A stretch of 60,148 nucleotides of DNA from NCBI GenBank assembly GCA_027485235.1, contig JAIXRJ010000020.1:1-60148 (forward strand), given 5' to 3'. Shown in pieces: positions 28,377-37,558 of this stretch (within the stretch, counting starts at the first letter, position 1; the number at the start of each line of letters is the position of its first letter). The notes beneath the pieces are model-generated. The model was not told the DNA's origin. It did not search any database and saw nothing but the letters and a program-made list of their open reading frames with translations. The stretch comes from Comamonadaceae bacterium (lineage in GTDB: Bacteria > Pseudomonadota > Gammaproteobacteria > Burkholderiales > Burkholderiaceae_C). Made by a program: the position numbers and the translations under genes.

Positions 28377-29498
28377 ATGAACGCCAAAACCACCGCCCCC
28401 GACAGCTGGTATCCGAATGCCGCCGACCGTACAGGCCAGACCGACGACGAACGCATCAAGGACATCACCGTGCTCCCACCGCCAGAACATTTGATCCGCT
28501 TCTTTCCGATTGCCGGCACGGCAACGGAAACCCTGATCGCTCAAACCCGCCTAGCCATTCAGAAAATCGTGCACGGTCAAGACGACCGTTTGCTCGTCAT
28601 CATCGGACCCTGCTCGATCCACGACCCGGCTGCGGCGCTGGATTACGCCCGCCGCCTCAAACCCCTGCGTGACCAGTACGCCGACACGCTCGAGATCGTG
28701 ATGCGCGTGTACTTCGAAAAGCCCCGCACCACCGTGGGCTGGAAGGGCCTGATCAACGACCCCTATTTGGACGAGAGCTACCGCATCGACGAAGGCCTGC
28801 GCATCGCCCGCCAGTTGCTGATCGAGATCAACCGCCAGGGTCTGCCCGCCGGCAGCGAGTTCCTTGACGTGATCTCGCCCCAGTACATCGGCGACCTGAT
28901 CAGCTGGGGCGCGATTGGTGCCCGCACGACCGAGAGCCAAGTGCACCGCGAATTGGCTTCAGGCCTGTCGGCCCCCATCGGCTTCAAGAACGGCACCGAT
29001 GGCAACATCAAGATCGCCACCGACGCCATTCAAGCCGCGGCCCGTGGCCACCACTTTTTGTCGGTGCACAAAAACGGTCAGGTGGCCATCGTGCAGACCC
29101 AAGGCAACCAGGACTGCCATGTGATCTTGCGAGGCGGCAAGGCTCCCAACTACGACGCAGCCAGTGTGGCCGCGGCCTGCAAGGAACTGGAAACGGCCAA
29201 GTTGCCCGCCACCTTGATGGTCGACTGCAGCCACGCCAACAGCAGCAAAAAGCACGAACGCCAGATCGATGTGGCCCAGGACATCGCCGCGCAAATCAGC
29301 GGCGGTTCAAGCCAGGTGTTCGGTGTCATGGTCGAGAGCCACATCCTGGACGGTGCCCAGAAGTTCACGCCCGGTCAGCACGATGTGGCGAAACTGACCT
29401 ACGGCCAGAGCATCACCGACGCCTGCATTGGCTGGGACGACAGTGTGGGTGTGTTGCAGGTGTTGTCAGATGCGGTGAAGGCGCGACGCGCGCGCTGA
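28377..29498 (+). CDS. aroG: 3-deoxy-7-phosphoheptulonate (DAHP) synthase, class I
   Basis: The enzyme joins phosphoenolpyruvate and erythrose 4-phosphate, the entry step of the shikimate pathway. The 373-residue product has class I (AroF/G/H) features: LVIIGPCSIHDPAAALDYARRL, MRVYFEKPRTTVGWKGLINDP, GARTTESQVHRELASGLS and DCSHANSSK. CTGAGGAG about 7 bases upstream supports ATG 28377. The Tyr/Phe leader peptide points to control by tyrosine and phenylalanine supply. The isozyme letter is uncertain; AroF or AroG are equally acceptable names. Confidence 0.93.
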   Translation: MNAKTTAPDSWYPNAADRTGQTDDERIKDITVLPPPEHLIRFFPIAGTATETLIAQTRLAIQKIVHGQDDRLLVIIGPCSIHDPAAALDYARRLKPLRDQYADTLEIVMRVYFEKPRTTVGWKGLINDPYLDESYRIDEGLRIARQLLIEINRQGLPAGSEFLDVISPQYIGDLISWGAIGARTTESQVHRELASGLSAPIGFKNGTDGNIKIATDAIQAAARGHHFLSVHKNGQVAIVQTQGNQDCHVILRGGKAPNYDAASVAAACKELETAKLPATLMVDCSHANSSKKHERQIDVAQDIAAQISGGSSQVFGVMVESHILDGAQKFTPGQHDVAKLTYGQSITDACIGWDDSVGVLQVLSDAVKARRAR

Positions 29499-29557
29499 GT
29501 TACGCGGGGTTATCAAGGCGGGCCTGCATGGCCCTTCCTCAGCTGCCGCGCATGGCC

Positions 29558-30439
29558 TCATGCCGGAGATGATTCGGCCTTCACTTGGAATTCGCGCCAC
29601 AGCAGGTAAAGCCCGCTGGCCACCACCACGGTGGCGCCCAACAGCACCGCCCGGTCGGGCACTTGGTCAAAGACCAGCCAGCCACCCAGGGTCATGTAGA
29701 GGATCTGCTGGTATAGAAACGGCCCCAACACGGCGGCTGATGCGAAGCGGTGCGCCTGGGCGGCGAAATAATGCCCTGCGCCCCCACTGAGTCCGGCCAG
29801 AGCGAGCAACAGCCATTGCCAGCCGGTGCTGGGCGTTTGCCAAACCCATAACGCAAAAGGGGTGAGCACGGCGGTGGACACCAGGGCCGATGCCAGCTGC
29901 ATGGTGGCCGGATGTTCTTGGCTGGCCAGACGGCGTGTCAGCAGGTTGAACAGCGCATACAAAATGGCGTTGCCCAGAGACAGCAAGATGGCGGGCTGAA
30001 ACGCTTGGCTGCCCGGACGGATGATGATCAGCACACCGATGAAGCCGGCAGCGATGGCGGCCCAACGCCGGGCATCGAGCCTTTCGCCAAGCCACCAAAC
30101 CGACAGCAGGGCAATCAAGATCGGTACGGAAAACTGCATGGCGCCGGTTTCCGCCAGTTGCAGGTATTGCAGGGCCCAGAAGTTCATTCCCGTCATGCTG
30201 GCCAGCATCAGGCCGCGCAGCACTTGTAGCCGGGGATGCTGCCACCGCACCAGTGACAGGCCCATGCTGGGGCCGAATACCGCGAAGGAGAACAGCGAGT
30301 GCGTCAAAAAACGCAGCCACACCACCTGCAGCACTGGCAAAGTCAGTACCAGCCATTTGGCCGTGGTGTCCAGCACCGCAAACATCAAGGTGGTCAAGGT
30401 GATCAGGCCAATGCCAAGCCGTCGGCGGTTGTTCAGCAT
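29558..30439 (-). CDS. EamA/DMT-superfamily transporter
   Basis: The 293-residue product has ten hydrophobic spans in two EamA repeats, as in drug/metabolite exporters of the DMT superfamily. Segments such as WLRFLTHSLFSF, ALQYLQLAETGAMQFSVPILIALLSVWWLGERL and GAGHYFAAQAHRFASAAVLGPFLYQQILY are typical. Substrate cannot be told from sequence. I chose ATG at 30439, 5 bases beyond the mpl stop; the longer frame would begin inside mpl. It is probably co-transcribed with mpl. Confidence 0.88.
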   Translation of the reverse strand: MLNNRRRLGIGLITLTTLMFAVLDTTAKWLVLTLPVLQVVWLRFLTHSLFSFAVFGPSMGLSLVRWQHPRLQVLRGLMLASMTGMNFWALQYLQLAETGAMQFSVPILIALLSVWWLGERLDARRWAAIAAGFIGVLIIIRPGSQAFQPAILLSLGNAILYALFNLLTRRLASQEHPATMQLASALVSTAVLTPFALWVWQTPSTGWQWLLLALAGLSGGAGHYFAAQAHRFASAAVLGPFLYQQILYMTLGGWLVFDQVPDRAVLLGATVVVASGLYLLWREFQVKAESSPA

Positions 30440-30443
30440 GCTT

Positions 30444-31814
30444 TCAGCCCGCTTGCAAGGCTTGCAGCAGCTTGTCGTGAATCCCGCCAAAGCCGCCGTT
30501 GCTCATGCACAGCAACTGGTCCCCCGGCCGCACTTGGGCCATGACCTGGGCGATGACTTCTTCAATGTTGGCACCCACTTGCGCGCGTTGGCCCATGGGC
30601 TCAAGTGCCGTTGCCGCATCCCAACCCAGACCACCCGCGTGGCAAAAGGCCAGATCGGCTTCTTCCAAGCTCCAAGGCAGTTGCGCTTTCATGCTGCCCA
30701 GCTTCATGGTGTTGCTGCGCGGCTCAAAAATCGCGAGGATGCGGGCGTTGCCCACTTGACGGCGCAGGCCGTTGACGGTGGTGCGGATGGCGGTGGGGTG
30801 GTGGGCAAAGTCATCGTAGACGGTGACGCCCTTGACTTGGCCACGCACTTCCATGCGGCGTTTGACGTTTTCAAAGCTGGCCAATGCCTGAGCGGCCGCA
30901 GCCGGGTTCACGCCCACATGCTCGGCGGCAGCGATCGCGGCCAATGAATTGAGCTGGTTGTGAACGCCGCCGATGGCCCACTGCACTTCGGCCACAGGCT
31001 TTCCGGTTTGCAAGACTTTGAAATGCGAAGGCGCACCTTCTGCAACAAAGTCGCTCACGGCCGAGCCAAAGGTGCGCACTTCGCTCCAGCAGCCCTGGCC
31101 CAGCACACGCGTCAGGCTTTCTTCCAGACCATTGACCACCACGCGACCCGAGCCGGGCACGGTGCGCACCAGGTGGTGGAATTGTCGCTCGATGGCGGCC
31201 AGATCGTCAAAGATGTCGGCGTGGTCGAACTCCAAGTTGTTCAAGATCGCTGTCCGGGGGCGGTAATGGACAAATTTGCTGCGCTTGTCGAAGAAGGCGG
31301 TGTCGTACTCGTCGGCTTCGATGACAAAGTAATGGCCACCACCCAAGCGGGCCGAAACGCCAAAGTTGAGCGGAACGCCGCCCACCAAAAAGCCAGGGTC
31401 GAGACCGGCTTGTTCCAGCACCCAGGCCAGCATGGACGTGGTGGTGGTTTTGCCGTGGGTGCCCGCCACGGCCAGCACATGCTGGCCTTGTAAGACCTGC
31501 TCCGACAGCCATTGCGGGCCGCTGGTGTAAGGCACGCCCGCTTCCAAAATGGCTTCCATCAGCGAAAATTTGGGGTTGCCATCGGTCAGCCTTGCACGGC
31601 TGACCACGTTCCCGATCACGTACACATCGGGCTTCAAGGCCATTTGTTCGGCCCCGAAGCCCTCGATCAGCTCGATGCCCAAAGCGCGCAATTGCTCGCT
31701 CATCGGCGGGTAAACGCCCGCGTCGCAACCGGTGACTTGATGGCCCGATTCGCGGGCCAGCGCGGCCAAGCCGCCCATGAAGGTGCCACAGATGCCCAGA
31801 ATATGTATATGCAT
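30444..31814 (-). CDS. mpl: UDP-N-acetylmuramate:L-alanyl-gamma-D-glutamyl-meso-diaminopimelate ligase Mpl
   Basis: Mpl reattaches recycled murein tripeptide to UDP-MurNAc, feeding it back to MurF. The 456-residue product resembles MurC but has the Mpl N terminus MHIHILGICGTFMGGLA, the ATP loop [39 protein letters not shown] and DDFAHHPTAI. With ampD (42.2-42.8 kb) it gives the window both ends of murein peptide recycling. TAAAAT on the minus strand (31826-31821) ends 6 bases before the ATG, and no Shine-Dalgarno is visible. Confidence 0.96.
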   Translation of the reverse strand: MHIHILGICGTFMGGLAALARESGHQVTGCDAGVYPPMSEQLRALGIELIEGFGAEQMALKPDVYVIGNVVSRARLTDGNPKFSLMEAILEAGVPYTSGPQWLSEQVLQGQHVLAVAGTHGKTTTTSMLAWVLEQAGLDPGFLVGGVPLNFGVSARLGGGHYFVIEADEYDTAFFDKRSKFVHYRPRTAILNNLEFDHADIFDDLAAIERQFHHLVRTVPGSGRVVVNGLEESLTRVLGQGCWSEVRTFGSAVSDFVAEGAPSHFKVLQTGKPVAEVQWAIGGVHNQLNSLAAIAAAEHVGVNPAAAAQALASFENVKRRMEVRGQVKGVTVYDDFAHHPTAIRTTVNGLRRQVGNARILAIFEPRSNTMKLGSMKAQLPWSLEEADLAFCHAGGLGWDAATALEPMGQRAQVGANIEEVIAQVMAQVRPGDQLLCMSNGGFGGIHDKLLQALQAG

Positions 31815-31820
31815 GGTCTG

Positions 31821-31826
31821 ATTTTA
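31821..31826 (-). promoter_or_regulatory. -10-like box 6 bases before mpl ATG
   Basis: On the minus strand TAAAAT (31826 to 31821) matches the -10 consensus at five of six positions and ends 6 bases before ATG 31814. A good -35 box is not seen. It would give a leaderless mpl transcript. Confidence 0.4.
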
Positions 31827-31918
31827 GGTGCCACCGTTGCGGATGACCTTGGGTGGGGCCAGACTTTCTGGGTCCTGATGTGCCGGGGGAGGGCCTGCCT
31901 GAGGGCACAATCGTGTGC

Positions 31919-32503
31919 ATGAATGATGTTGGATTTGAGATCGCGGCCACGGCGGCCCGTTTGGTGGTGGAGGAAGGGCTCGCGTTTGGCCCCGCCAAGC
32001 ACAGGGCGCTCAAGGCATTGGGCTTGCCCGGCCGCACGGCCTTGCCCTCCAATGAGGAGGTTGAGGTGCAGGTGTTGGACTACATCGCGCTGTTTTGTGC
32101 CGACACCCAGCCTGGGGAATTGCGGGCTTTGCGTGAGCATGCGCAGATCTGGATGCAGCGCTTGTCTGAATTTCGCCCGCACCTGGGCGGCGCTGTCTGG
32201 CAGGGCTGGGCCACCCGCTTGTCGGACATCGATCTGGCCTTGTTTTGTGACGATCCCAAATCGGCAGAGATCGCCTTGATCAACCAGAATCTGCGTTACG
32301 AAGTGCAGACAGTGCGCGGCATGCATGGTGACGACGTGGATGTGTTGAGCCTGCACAGCTTTTGCCCGGACTTGGGCGAGGACATCGGCGTGCACCTGCG
32401 CATTTACGATCTGGACGATCTGCGCGGCGCCTTGTTGCACGACGCCCAAGGGCGAACGCCACGCGGCGACTTGGCCGATTTGACGCATTTGCTCACACGA
32501 TGA
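31919..32503 (+). CDS. conserved hypothetical protein with nucleotidyltransferase-like motif
   Basis: I do not recognise a named gene. The 194-residue product (ATG 31919) contains GWATRLSDIDLALFCDD at about residues 97-113, which resembles the S-D-I-D-L strand of minimal nucleotidyltransferases, although the preceding Gly-Ser is not typical. No membrane span or signal is visible. CACAAT ends 7 bases before the ATG and no Shine-Dalgarno is seen. It runs divergently from mpl and overlaps the next gene, a TlpA-like protein, by 4 bases, so the two are likely co-translated. Confidence 0.7.
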   Translation: MNDVGFEIAATAARLVVEEGLAFGPAKHRALKALGLPGRTALPSNEEVEVQVLDYIALFCADTQPGELRALREHAQIWMQRLSEFRPHLGGAVWQGWATRLSDIDLALFCDDPKSAEIALINQNLRYEVQTVRGMHGDDVDVLSLHSFCPDLGEDIGVHLRIYDLDDLRGALLHDAQGRTPRGDLADLTHLLTR

Positions 32504-33060
32504 AAGACCATGCAAGTATGAACCCGACCCCTCCTTCTTCTTCACGCCGACAGGGTTTGCTGGCGGCTGGTGCCCTTGCGGGTTTGGCTGGCGCGGGCCT
32601 GGCTTGGTGGCGTTTGATGCCGCAGTCGGCCCCTGGCGTTGAACAGCATGCTTTTTGGGGTCAAAGTTTTGAAACCCCCCAGGGACAAGCCTTGGCCATG
32701 GCCTCTTTCGCCGGGAAGCCTCTGTTGCTGAACTTTTGGGCGACATGGTGTCCGCCTTGCGTGGAGGAGTTGCCATTGATTGATCGCTTCTGGCGTGAAA
32801 ATGCTGCAAACGGCTTTCAAGTACTGGCCTTGGCGATTGATCAACCCAGTGCCGTCAGAAGATTTCTAGACCGCCAATCCTTGGGATTTCCCATGGGCTT
32901 GGCCGGTCTGGGGGGCACTGAGCTGGCCAGATCGCTGGGCAACGCTGCCGGGGGTCTGCCTTTTAGCGTGTTTTTCAAAGCAGATGGCTCAATTTGGCGG
33001 CAAAAACTGGGTCAATTGAGTCCAAGCGATCTGGACGCATGGCGTTCAAGCCCGCCATGA
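32500..33060 (+). CDS. TlpA-like thioredoxin-fold protein
   Basis: The 186-residue product starts with a basic Ser/Arg-rich head and a hydrophobic span (LLAAGALAGLAGAGLAWW, residues 20-37) that would export it or anchor it facing the periplasm. The thioredoxin domain carries WATWCPPCVEE with the redox pair C84/C87. TlpA/ResA-type proteins reduce disulfides, often in cytochrome c or copper-site maturation. ATG 32500 overlaps the preceding stop (ATGA); ATG 32518 is an alternative start. Confidence 0.85.
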   Translation: MKDHASMNPTPPSSSRRQGLLAAGALAGLAGAGLAWWRLMPQSAPGVEQHAFWGQSFETPQGQALAMASFAGKPLLLNFWATWCPPCVEELPLIDRFWRENAANGFQVLALAIDQPSAVRRFLDRQSLGFPMGLAGLGGTELARSLGNAAGGLPFSVFFKADGSIWRQKLGQLSPSDLDAWRSSPP

Positions 33061-33151
33061 GTGCCAGAATTCCGGGCTTGTTTGCTTCCCTGACGGGGTT
33101 TGCTCCGCATGCCATGTCCTTGGTTTGATTTTTGACGGTTTTTAATGAAAA

Positions 33152-33179
33152 TTGGTGTAAATTCAGGATCTTATATATT
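33152..33179 (+). promoter_or_regulatory. putative accBC promoter
   Basis: TTGGTG at 33152-33157 and TATATT at 33174-33179, separated by 16 bases, resemble -35 and -10 boxes and lie in a short AT-rich stretch just before accB. Transcription would start about 15 bases before the accB start. A second TTGACG at 33132 lacks a good partner. Confidence 0.4.
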
Positions 33180-33200
33180 GGCTTACGCAATGGAGGTCCT

Positions 33201-33659
33201 ATGGATTTGCGCAAACTCAAAACCCTGATCGATCTGGTTTCAGATTCAAACGTCTCTGAATTGGAAATCACCGAAGCCGAAGGCAAAGTCCGCATTGTCA
33301 AAAGCATGGGCGTTGCCGCCCCTTTGATGGTGCAACAGGCCCCGATGGCAGCCCCCGTTGTTGCTGCGCCGGCAACTGTGCCGGCTCCCGTTGCCGCAGA
33401 AGCAACAGCCGCGCCCGCGCCCGCTGGCCATGCCGTCAAGTCACCCATGGTCGGTACCTTTTACCGCTCCTCCAGCCCAGGTTCTGCGCCATTTGTGCAA
33501 ATTGGCTCCGTGGTCAAAGAAGGCGACACCTTGTGCATCATTGAAGCCATGAAGATCCTCAATGAAATCGAGTCTGACAAATCCGGTACCGTGACCCAAA
33601 TTCTGTGCGAAAACGGTCAAGCGACCGAATACGGCCAGCCTTTGTTCATCGTCGAATAA
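33201..33659 (+). CDS. accB: biotin carboxyl carrier protein of acetyl-CoA carboxylase
   Basis: AccB carries biotin between the carboxylase and transferase parts of acetyl-CoA carboxylase. The 152-residue product has an N-terminal helix region, an Ala/Pro-rich linker (about residues 48-78) and a biotinyl domain with EAMKI, in which Lys118 is the biotinylation site. GGAGG at 33192-33196 fixes ATG 33201. It lies 16 bases ahead of accC. Confidence 0.97.
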   Translation: MDLRKLKTLIDLVSDSNVSELEITEAEGKVRIVKSMGVAAPLMVQQAPMAAPVVAAPATVPAPVAAEATAAPAPAGHAVKSPMVGTFYRSSSPGSAPFVQIGSVVKEGDTLCIIEAMKILNEIESDKSGTVTQILCENGQATEYGQPLFIVE

Positions 33660-33675
33660 ACCAAACGGGAACTTC

Positions 33676-35025
33676 ATGTTCAAGAAAATCCTGGTCGCCA
33701 ACCGCGGTGAGATCGCTTTGCGGATCCAGCGCGCTTGCCGAGAGTTGGGCATCAAGGCGGTGATGGTGTATTCCGAAGCCGATAAAGAAGCCAAATACGT
33801 CAAATTGGCCGAAGAAGCGGTCTGTATCGGACCGGCAGCTTCTCCGCTGAGTTACCTGAACATGCCCGCGATCATTTCGGCTGCTGAAGTGACCGATGCT
33901 GAAGCGATTCACCCGGGCTACGGCTTTTTGAGCGAAAACGCAGACTTCGCCGAGCGCGTCGAAAAAAGCGGTTTCCAGTTCATTGGCCCCACGCCCGAGT
34001 CGATTCGCATCATGGGCGACAAAGTTTCGGCCAAGCAGGCCATGATCCGTGCAGGCGTGCCTTGCGTGCCTGGCTCTGAGGGCGAGTTGCCTGACGATCC
34101 AGTCCAGATCCGCCGCATCGCCAAGAGCGTGGGCTACCCGGTGATCATCAAGGCCGCTGGCGGCGGTGGTGGCCGTGGCATGCGCGTGGTGCACACGGAA
34201 GCTGCACTGATCAATGCGGTGCAGATGACCAAGGCCGAGGCCGGCGCGGCGTTTGGCAATCCTGCGGTCTACATGGAAAAGTTCCTGCAGAACCCTCGGC
34301 ACGTTGAAATCCAGATCCTGGCGGACAAATTCAAAAATGTGGTCTACCTGGGCGAGCGCGATTGCTCCATGCAACGCCGCCACCAAAAGGTGATCGAAGA
34401 GGCGCCGGCACCGGGCATTCCCCGCAAACTGATTGAGAAGATCGGCGAGCGTTGCGTGGCCGCTTGCAAAAAGATCTCATACCGCGGTGCGGGCACCTTC
34501 GAGTTCCTGTACGAAAACGGCGAGTTCTACTTCATCGAAATGAATACCCGGGTGCAAGTCGAGCATCCTGTGACCGAATGGATCACGGGTGTGGACATCG
34601 TGAAGACCCAGATCATGGTCGCAGCCGATGAAAGATTGCCGTTCACGCAAAAGCAAATCGTGATACGCGGGCATGCGATCGAGTGCCGAGTGAACGCTGA
34701 AGACCCCTTCAAGTTCACGCCCTCTCCTGGTCGGATCACTTCCTGGCACATGCCAGGCGGTCCGGGTGTGCGCGTGGATTCACACGCTTACAACAACTAT
34801 TTTGTGCCACCGAACTACGACTCGATGATTGGTAAGATCATTGTGCATGGTGACACCCGCGAGCAGGCCCTGGCCCGCATGCAGACCGCTCTGGCCGAAA
34901 CCGTGATCGAAGGCATCAACACCAACATCCCGCTGCATCGCGAGTTGATGGTGGACGCCAAGTTCATGCAAGGTGGCACCAACATCCATTACCTCGAACA
35001 CTGGCTCAGCCAACACAAACGCTGA
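33676..35025 (+). CDS. accC: acetyl-CoA carboxylase biotin carboxylase subunit
   Basis: AccC carboxylates biotin on AccB using ATP and bicarbonate, starting fatty acid synthesis. The 449-residue product has the family N terminus [34 protein letters not shown], the ATP-grasp loop [25 protein letters not shown] and [14 protein letters not shown]. It follows accB closely and precedes prmA, an arrangement seen in many Proteobacteria. Confidence 0.98.
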   Translation: MFKKILVANRGEIALRIQRACRELGIKAVMVYSEADKEAKYVKLAEEAVCIGPAASPLSYLNMPAIISAAEVTDAEAIHPGYGFLSENADFAERVEKSGFQFIGPTPESIRIMGDKVSAKQAMIRAGVPCVPGSEGELPDDPVQIRRIAKSVGYPVIIKAAGGGGGRGMRVVHTEAALINAVQMTKAEAGAAFGNPAVYMEKFLQNPRHVEIQILADKFKNVVYLGERDCSMQRRHQKVIEEAPAPGIPRKLIEKIGERCVAACKKISYRGAGTFEFLYENGEFYFIEMNTRVQVEHPVTEWITGVDIVKTQIMVAADERLPFTQKQIVIRGHAIECRVNAEDPFKFTPSPGRITSWHMPGGPGVRVDSHAYNNYFVPPNYDSMIGKIIVHGDTREQALARMQTALAETVIEGINTNIPLHRELMVDAKFMQGGTNIHYLEHWLSQHKR

Positions 35026-35039
35026 GATCGGACCGCACC

Positions 35040-35936
35040 ATGTTTGAACTGAGCTTGCTCTGCCCAGAGGAACGGGTGGACGTTTTGAGCGACGCGCTCG
35101 ATGCCCTGGACGCCTTGAGCGTGTCGGTGGAAGACGCCGACGCCCAGACCCCTGCTGAACAAGCTTTGTTTGGTGAGCCTGGCATGCCGCCGCCTAAAGA
35201 TGGATGGCAGCGTTCACGCATGGTGGCTTTGTTTGCCCAAGAGTCTGACGCCAAGGAAGCGTCCACTTTGCTGCAGGCGCAGGACTTTTTCGACGGTTGT
35301 CACATGCTGGATATCCAAGTCGTGGCCGATCAGGACTGGGTGCGTTTGACCCAATCGCAATTTGCCCCGGTGGAAGTGACACCTGATTTCTGGATTGTGC
35401 CCTCTTGGCACGAACCACCGGCGCAAGCCAAGCAGATCATTCGCCTAGACCCTGGTTTGGCTTTTGGTACAGGCACCCACCCGACCACGCGCATGTGTCT
35501 GCGCTGGATCGCCCGGCATGGTGTGCAAGACCAGCGTGTGCTTGACTATGGTTGCGGCTCAGGCATTTTGGCGATGGGTGCGGCCAAATACGGTGCTTTG
35601 CACATCGATGCTGTTGACATCGATGAAGCGGCCGTTTCATCAACTGTATTGAATGCCCAGTCCAACGGGGTGATCTTGGAGGCCGGTTTGCCCGAACTGG
35701 CGCAAGGGTTTTACCAGACGGTGTTGGCCAACATCCTGGCCACGCCCTTGAAGGTGTTGGCGCCACTCTTGTGTGCTCACGTTGATACCGGCGGCTCGCT
35801 GGTTCTGGCAGGCATTTTGGAGCGCCAAGCCGACGAACTCAAAGCCGCCTACGGCCCTTGGGTCCAGCTGAACGTATCAGACGCAGATGATGGCTGGATC
35901 TTGATGACCGCCACCAAGGCAGCTGCGGCAGCTTGA
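35040..35936 (+). CDS. prmA: ribosomal protein L11 methyltransferase PrmA
   Basis: PrmA trimethylates ribosomal protein L11 using SAM. The 298-residue product has a substrate-binding N-terminal domain, the linker segment LDPGLAFGTGTHPTTRMCL, the SAM motif VLDYGCGSGILAMGAAKYGA and NILATPL. It starts 15 bases after accC. A TTGAAG box that may serve the next gene overlaps its stop codon. Confidence 0.95.
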   Translation: MFELSLLCPEERVDVLSDALDALDALSVSVEDADAQTPAEQALFGEPGMPPPKDGWQRSRMVALFAQESDAKEASTLLQAQDFFDGCHMLDIQVVADQDWVRLTQSQFAPVEVTPDFWIVPSWHEPPAQAKQIIRLDPGLAFGTGTHPTTRMCLRWIARHGVQDQRVLDYGCGSGILAMGAAKYGALHIDAVDIDEAAVSSTVLNAQSNGVILEAGLPELAQGFYQTVLANILATPLKVLAPLLCAHVDTGGSLVLAGILERQADELKAAYGPWVQLNVSDADDGWILMTATKAAAAA

Positions 35937-35960
35937 AGCGCTGATGACCCTGTCTACAAT
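35933..35960 (+). promoter_or_regulatory. promoter of the DUF3426 gene, probably leaderless
   Basis: TTGAAG (35933-35938) and TACAAT (35955-35960) are 16 bases apart. The -10 box ends 6 bases before ATG 35967, and there is no Shine-Dalgarno, so a leaderless transcript is likely. Confidence 0.5.
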
Positions 35961-35966
35961 CGGGTC

Positions 35967-36818
35967 ATGAATTGGATCACACGCTGTCCGGAATGCGCCA
36001 CGGTTTATCAGCTTGCGCCTGAACAAATTGAGGCGGCCAAGGGTTGGGTGCGCTGCGGTCAATGCCAACATGCATTTGACACCAAAGGCTTGATCTTGGC
36101 TTGGCAATCCGCTGCCGCGCTTGCGACCGATGTGGCAGCCAATAGCAGACTTGACATCGAAGGTCTCTTGCGGCGTGAAGACCGCTCGATGGCGGAGGTC
36201 CCTTCTGAAGCCTCCGTGGAACTGCGCTCGTTTGAGCAAGCCTTGTCCAGCTTCCAACCTGAAATTGAAAAAGCCATCGACGAATTGGCCTCGTACCCCG
36301 CCAAAGTAATGCCATCAGGCGATCTCGAAGGTACGTCAGATGAGGCCCCACCGATCAAGATCCGACGCCGATGGCCTGCGGCTCTCTGGGTCTTGGTCTT
36401 GACCCTGAGCTTGATCGCTCAATGGGTCTGGATTGAGCGCTTCGCTTTGGTGGCGCGTTTCCCTGCTTTGCAAACGCATGTCCAAGGTCTTTGTCGGGTC
36501 TTTTCTTGTGAATCTTTGCATGTGCGTGACCTCCGAGGCCTGGTGATCGATACTTCAACCTTCTTGCAGCGAGACAATGAATTTGAGTTGCAGTGGGTCG
36601 TTCGAAACACCACTGAGCAGAGCGTCTTGATGACAGCTTTGGAGCTCACCTTACAAGATGCGCAAGGCAATCCCTTGTTGCGGCGTGTGTTCTTGCCAGA
36701 GCAATTGCATGCACCCACTGTCATGGTCCCAGCACAAGTATGGCAAGGGACCTTGCTGATCAAGGTGGCCAGTGAAAAAGCTGTGACCGGTTACCGTGTT
36801 CTGAGTTTCTACCCCTGA
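35967..36818 (+). CDS. zinc-ribbon and DUF3426 domain membrane protein
   Basis: The 283-residue product starts with an MJ0042-type zinc ribbon (Cys7, Cys10, Cys30, Cys33). An acidic linker follows, then a basic-flanked membrane span at about residues 132-155 (RRRWPAALWVLVLTLSLIAQWVW), and a C-terminal DUF3426 domain with the FxLxxVVRN/ALELTLQDAQGNPLLRR pattern. It therefore has a cytoplasmic metal-binding head and a periplasmic beta-rich domain. Its function is unknown. It faces the H1-like gene with a terminator between. Confidence 0.85.
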   Translation: MNWITRCPECATVYQLAPEQIEAAKGWVRCGQCQHAFDTKGLILAWQSAAALATDVAANSRLDIEGLLRREDRSMAEVPSEASVELRSFEQALSSFQPEIEKAIDELASYPAKVMPSGDLEGTSDEAPPIKIRRRWPAALWVLVLTLSLIAQWVWIERFALVARFPALQTHVQGLCRVFSCESLHVRDLRGLVIDTSTFLQRDNEFELQWVVRNTTEQSVLMTALELTLQDAQGNPLLRRVFLPEQLHAPTVMVPAQVWQGTLLIKVASEKAVTGYRVLSFYP

Positions 36819-36831
36819 ATTTTCCCCCATT

Positions 36832-36865
36832 AAAAAAGCCCGCCACTGTGACCAGTGGCGGGCTT
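36832..36865 (-). terminator. terminator of the H1-like gene
   Basis: AAGCCCGCCACTG at 36836-36848 pairs perfectly with CAGTGGCGGGCTT at 36853-36865, a 13-base-pair stem with a 4-base loop. Read on the minus strand it is followed by a T run (the As at 36832-36837), so it ends the H1-like gene. It may also stop transcripts arriving from the DUF3426 gene. Confidence 0.85.
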
Positions 36866-36889
36866 CAGAGCTGGCTTCTAACGGTTGAA

Positions 36890-37366
36890 TCAGGGCTTGG
36901 CGGCCGAAGGGAACGGCCATGCAGCTTGTGGATTCAGTGTGGTTTGAGCAGCAGGGGCAGCGGGTGCTTTGGATGCCTTCTTTGCAGCGGGCTTTTTAGC
37001 AGCTTTTTTTACCGCAGGCTTTTTGGCAGCGGGCTTTTTAGCAGCGGTTTTTTTGGCGGCTGCTTTTTTAGCGGGAGCTGCTTTTTTGGCTGCGGGCTTC
37101 TTGGCGGCGGCTACTTTTTTAGCGGCTGGCTTTTTGGCCGCGACGGCTTTTTTAGCGGGAGCTGCTTTTTTGGCTGCGGGCTTCTTAGCGGCAGCTACTT
37201 TTTTAGCGGCTGGCTTTTTGGCCGCGACGGCTTTTTTAGCCGGAGCAGCTTTCTTAGCGGCGGGCTTCTTGGCTGCGACTACTTTTTTAGCAGCAGGTTT
37301 CTTGGCCGCGACGGCCTTCTTTGCGGGAGCAGCTTTTTTAGCTGTTACTTTTTTTGCAGTTGCCAT
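36890..37366 (-). CDS. histone H1-like Lys/Ala/Pro-rich DNA-binding protein
   Basis: The 158-residue product (ATG at 37366, with AAGGAG upstream) is built almost only of Lys, Ala, Pro and Val in KKPAAKK / KKAAPAKK units, like eukaryotic H1 tails and bacterial H1-like nucleoid proteins. It has no folded domain that I can see apart from a short C-terminal TTLNPQAAWPFPS. Such proteins coat DNA through charge. The gene contains an 84-base tandem repeat (28 residues). The N-terminal arm of DksA at 0.4-1.2 kb has the same composition. Confidence 0.85.
   Translation of the reverse strand: MATAKKVTAKKAAPAKKAVAAKKPAAKKVVAAKKPAAKKAAPAKKAVAAKKPAAKKVAAAKKPAAKKAAPAKKAVAAKKPAAKKVAAAKKPAAKKAAPAKKAAAKKTAAKKPAAKKPAVKKAAKKPAAKKASKAPAAPAAQTTLNPQAAWPFPSAAKP
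37071..37345. repeat. 84-base tandem repeat in the H1-like gene
   Basis: The landmark (plus strand) gcgggagc or close variants recurs at 37071, 37155, 37239 and 37323, exactly 84 bases apart, and the intervening sequence is nearly the same each time. The unit encodes 28 residues in frame, so recombination between copies would lengthen or shorten the protein without breaking it. Confidence 0.85.
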
Positions 37367-37558
37367 GATTTTCTCCTTGATCAAGTTGAGAACTCAACGG
37401 AAAGGGAACGCTTGGTGCTTGTTGGAATGCACAAAGCGATCCATGGTGCTGAGGAAAGCCTCAACACCATGAACACAGAAAAGCCACACAGCCTGCGCCC
37501 CAAAGGGTTCATGCGATGTGGCTTGAAGAAGGGTGACATGTGAAGGGTGTTCAGAAGA

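Noticed and set aside
35967..36070. Zinc ribbon of the DUF3426 protein considered as a separate small gene
   Set aside because: The frame is continuous with the membrane span and C-terminal domain, which is the usual architecture.
37071..37345. Regular repeats considered as a CRISPR array
   Set aside because: The repeats are contiguous, have no unique spacers and encode an in-frame Lys/Ala protein.
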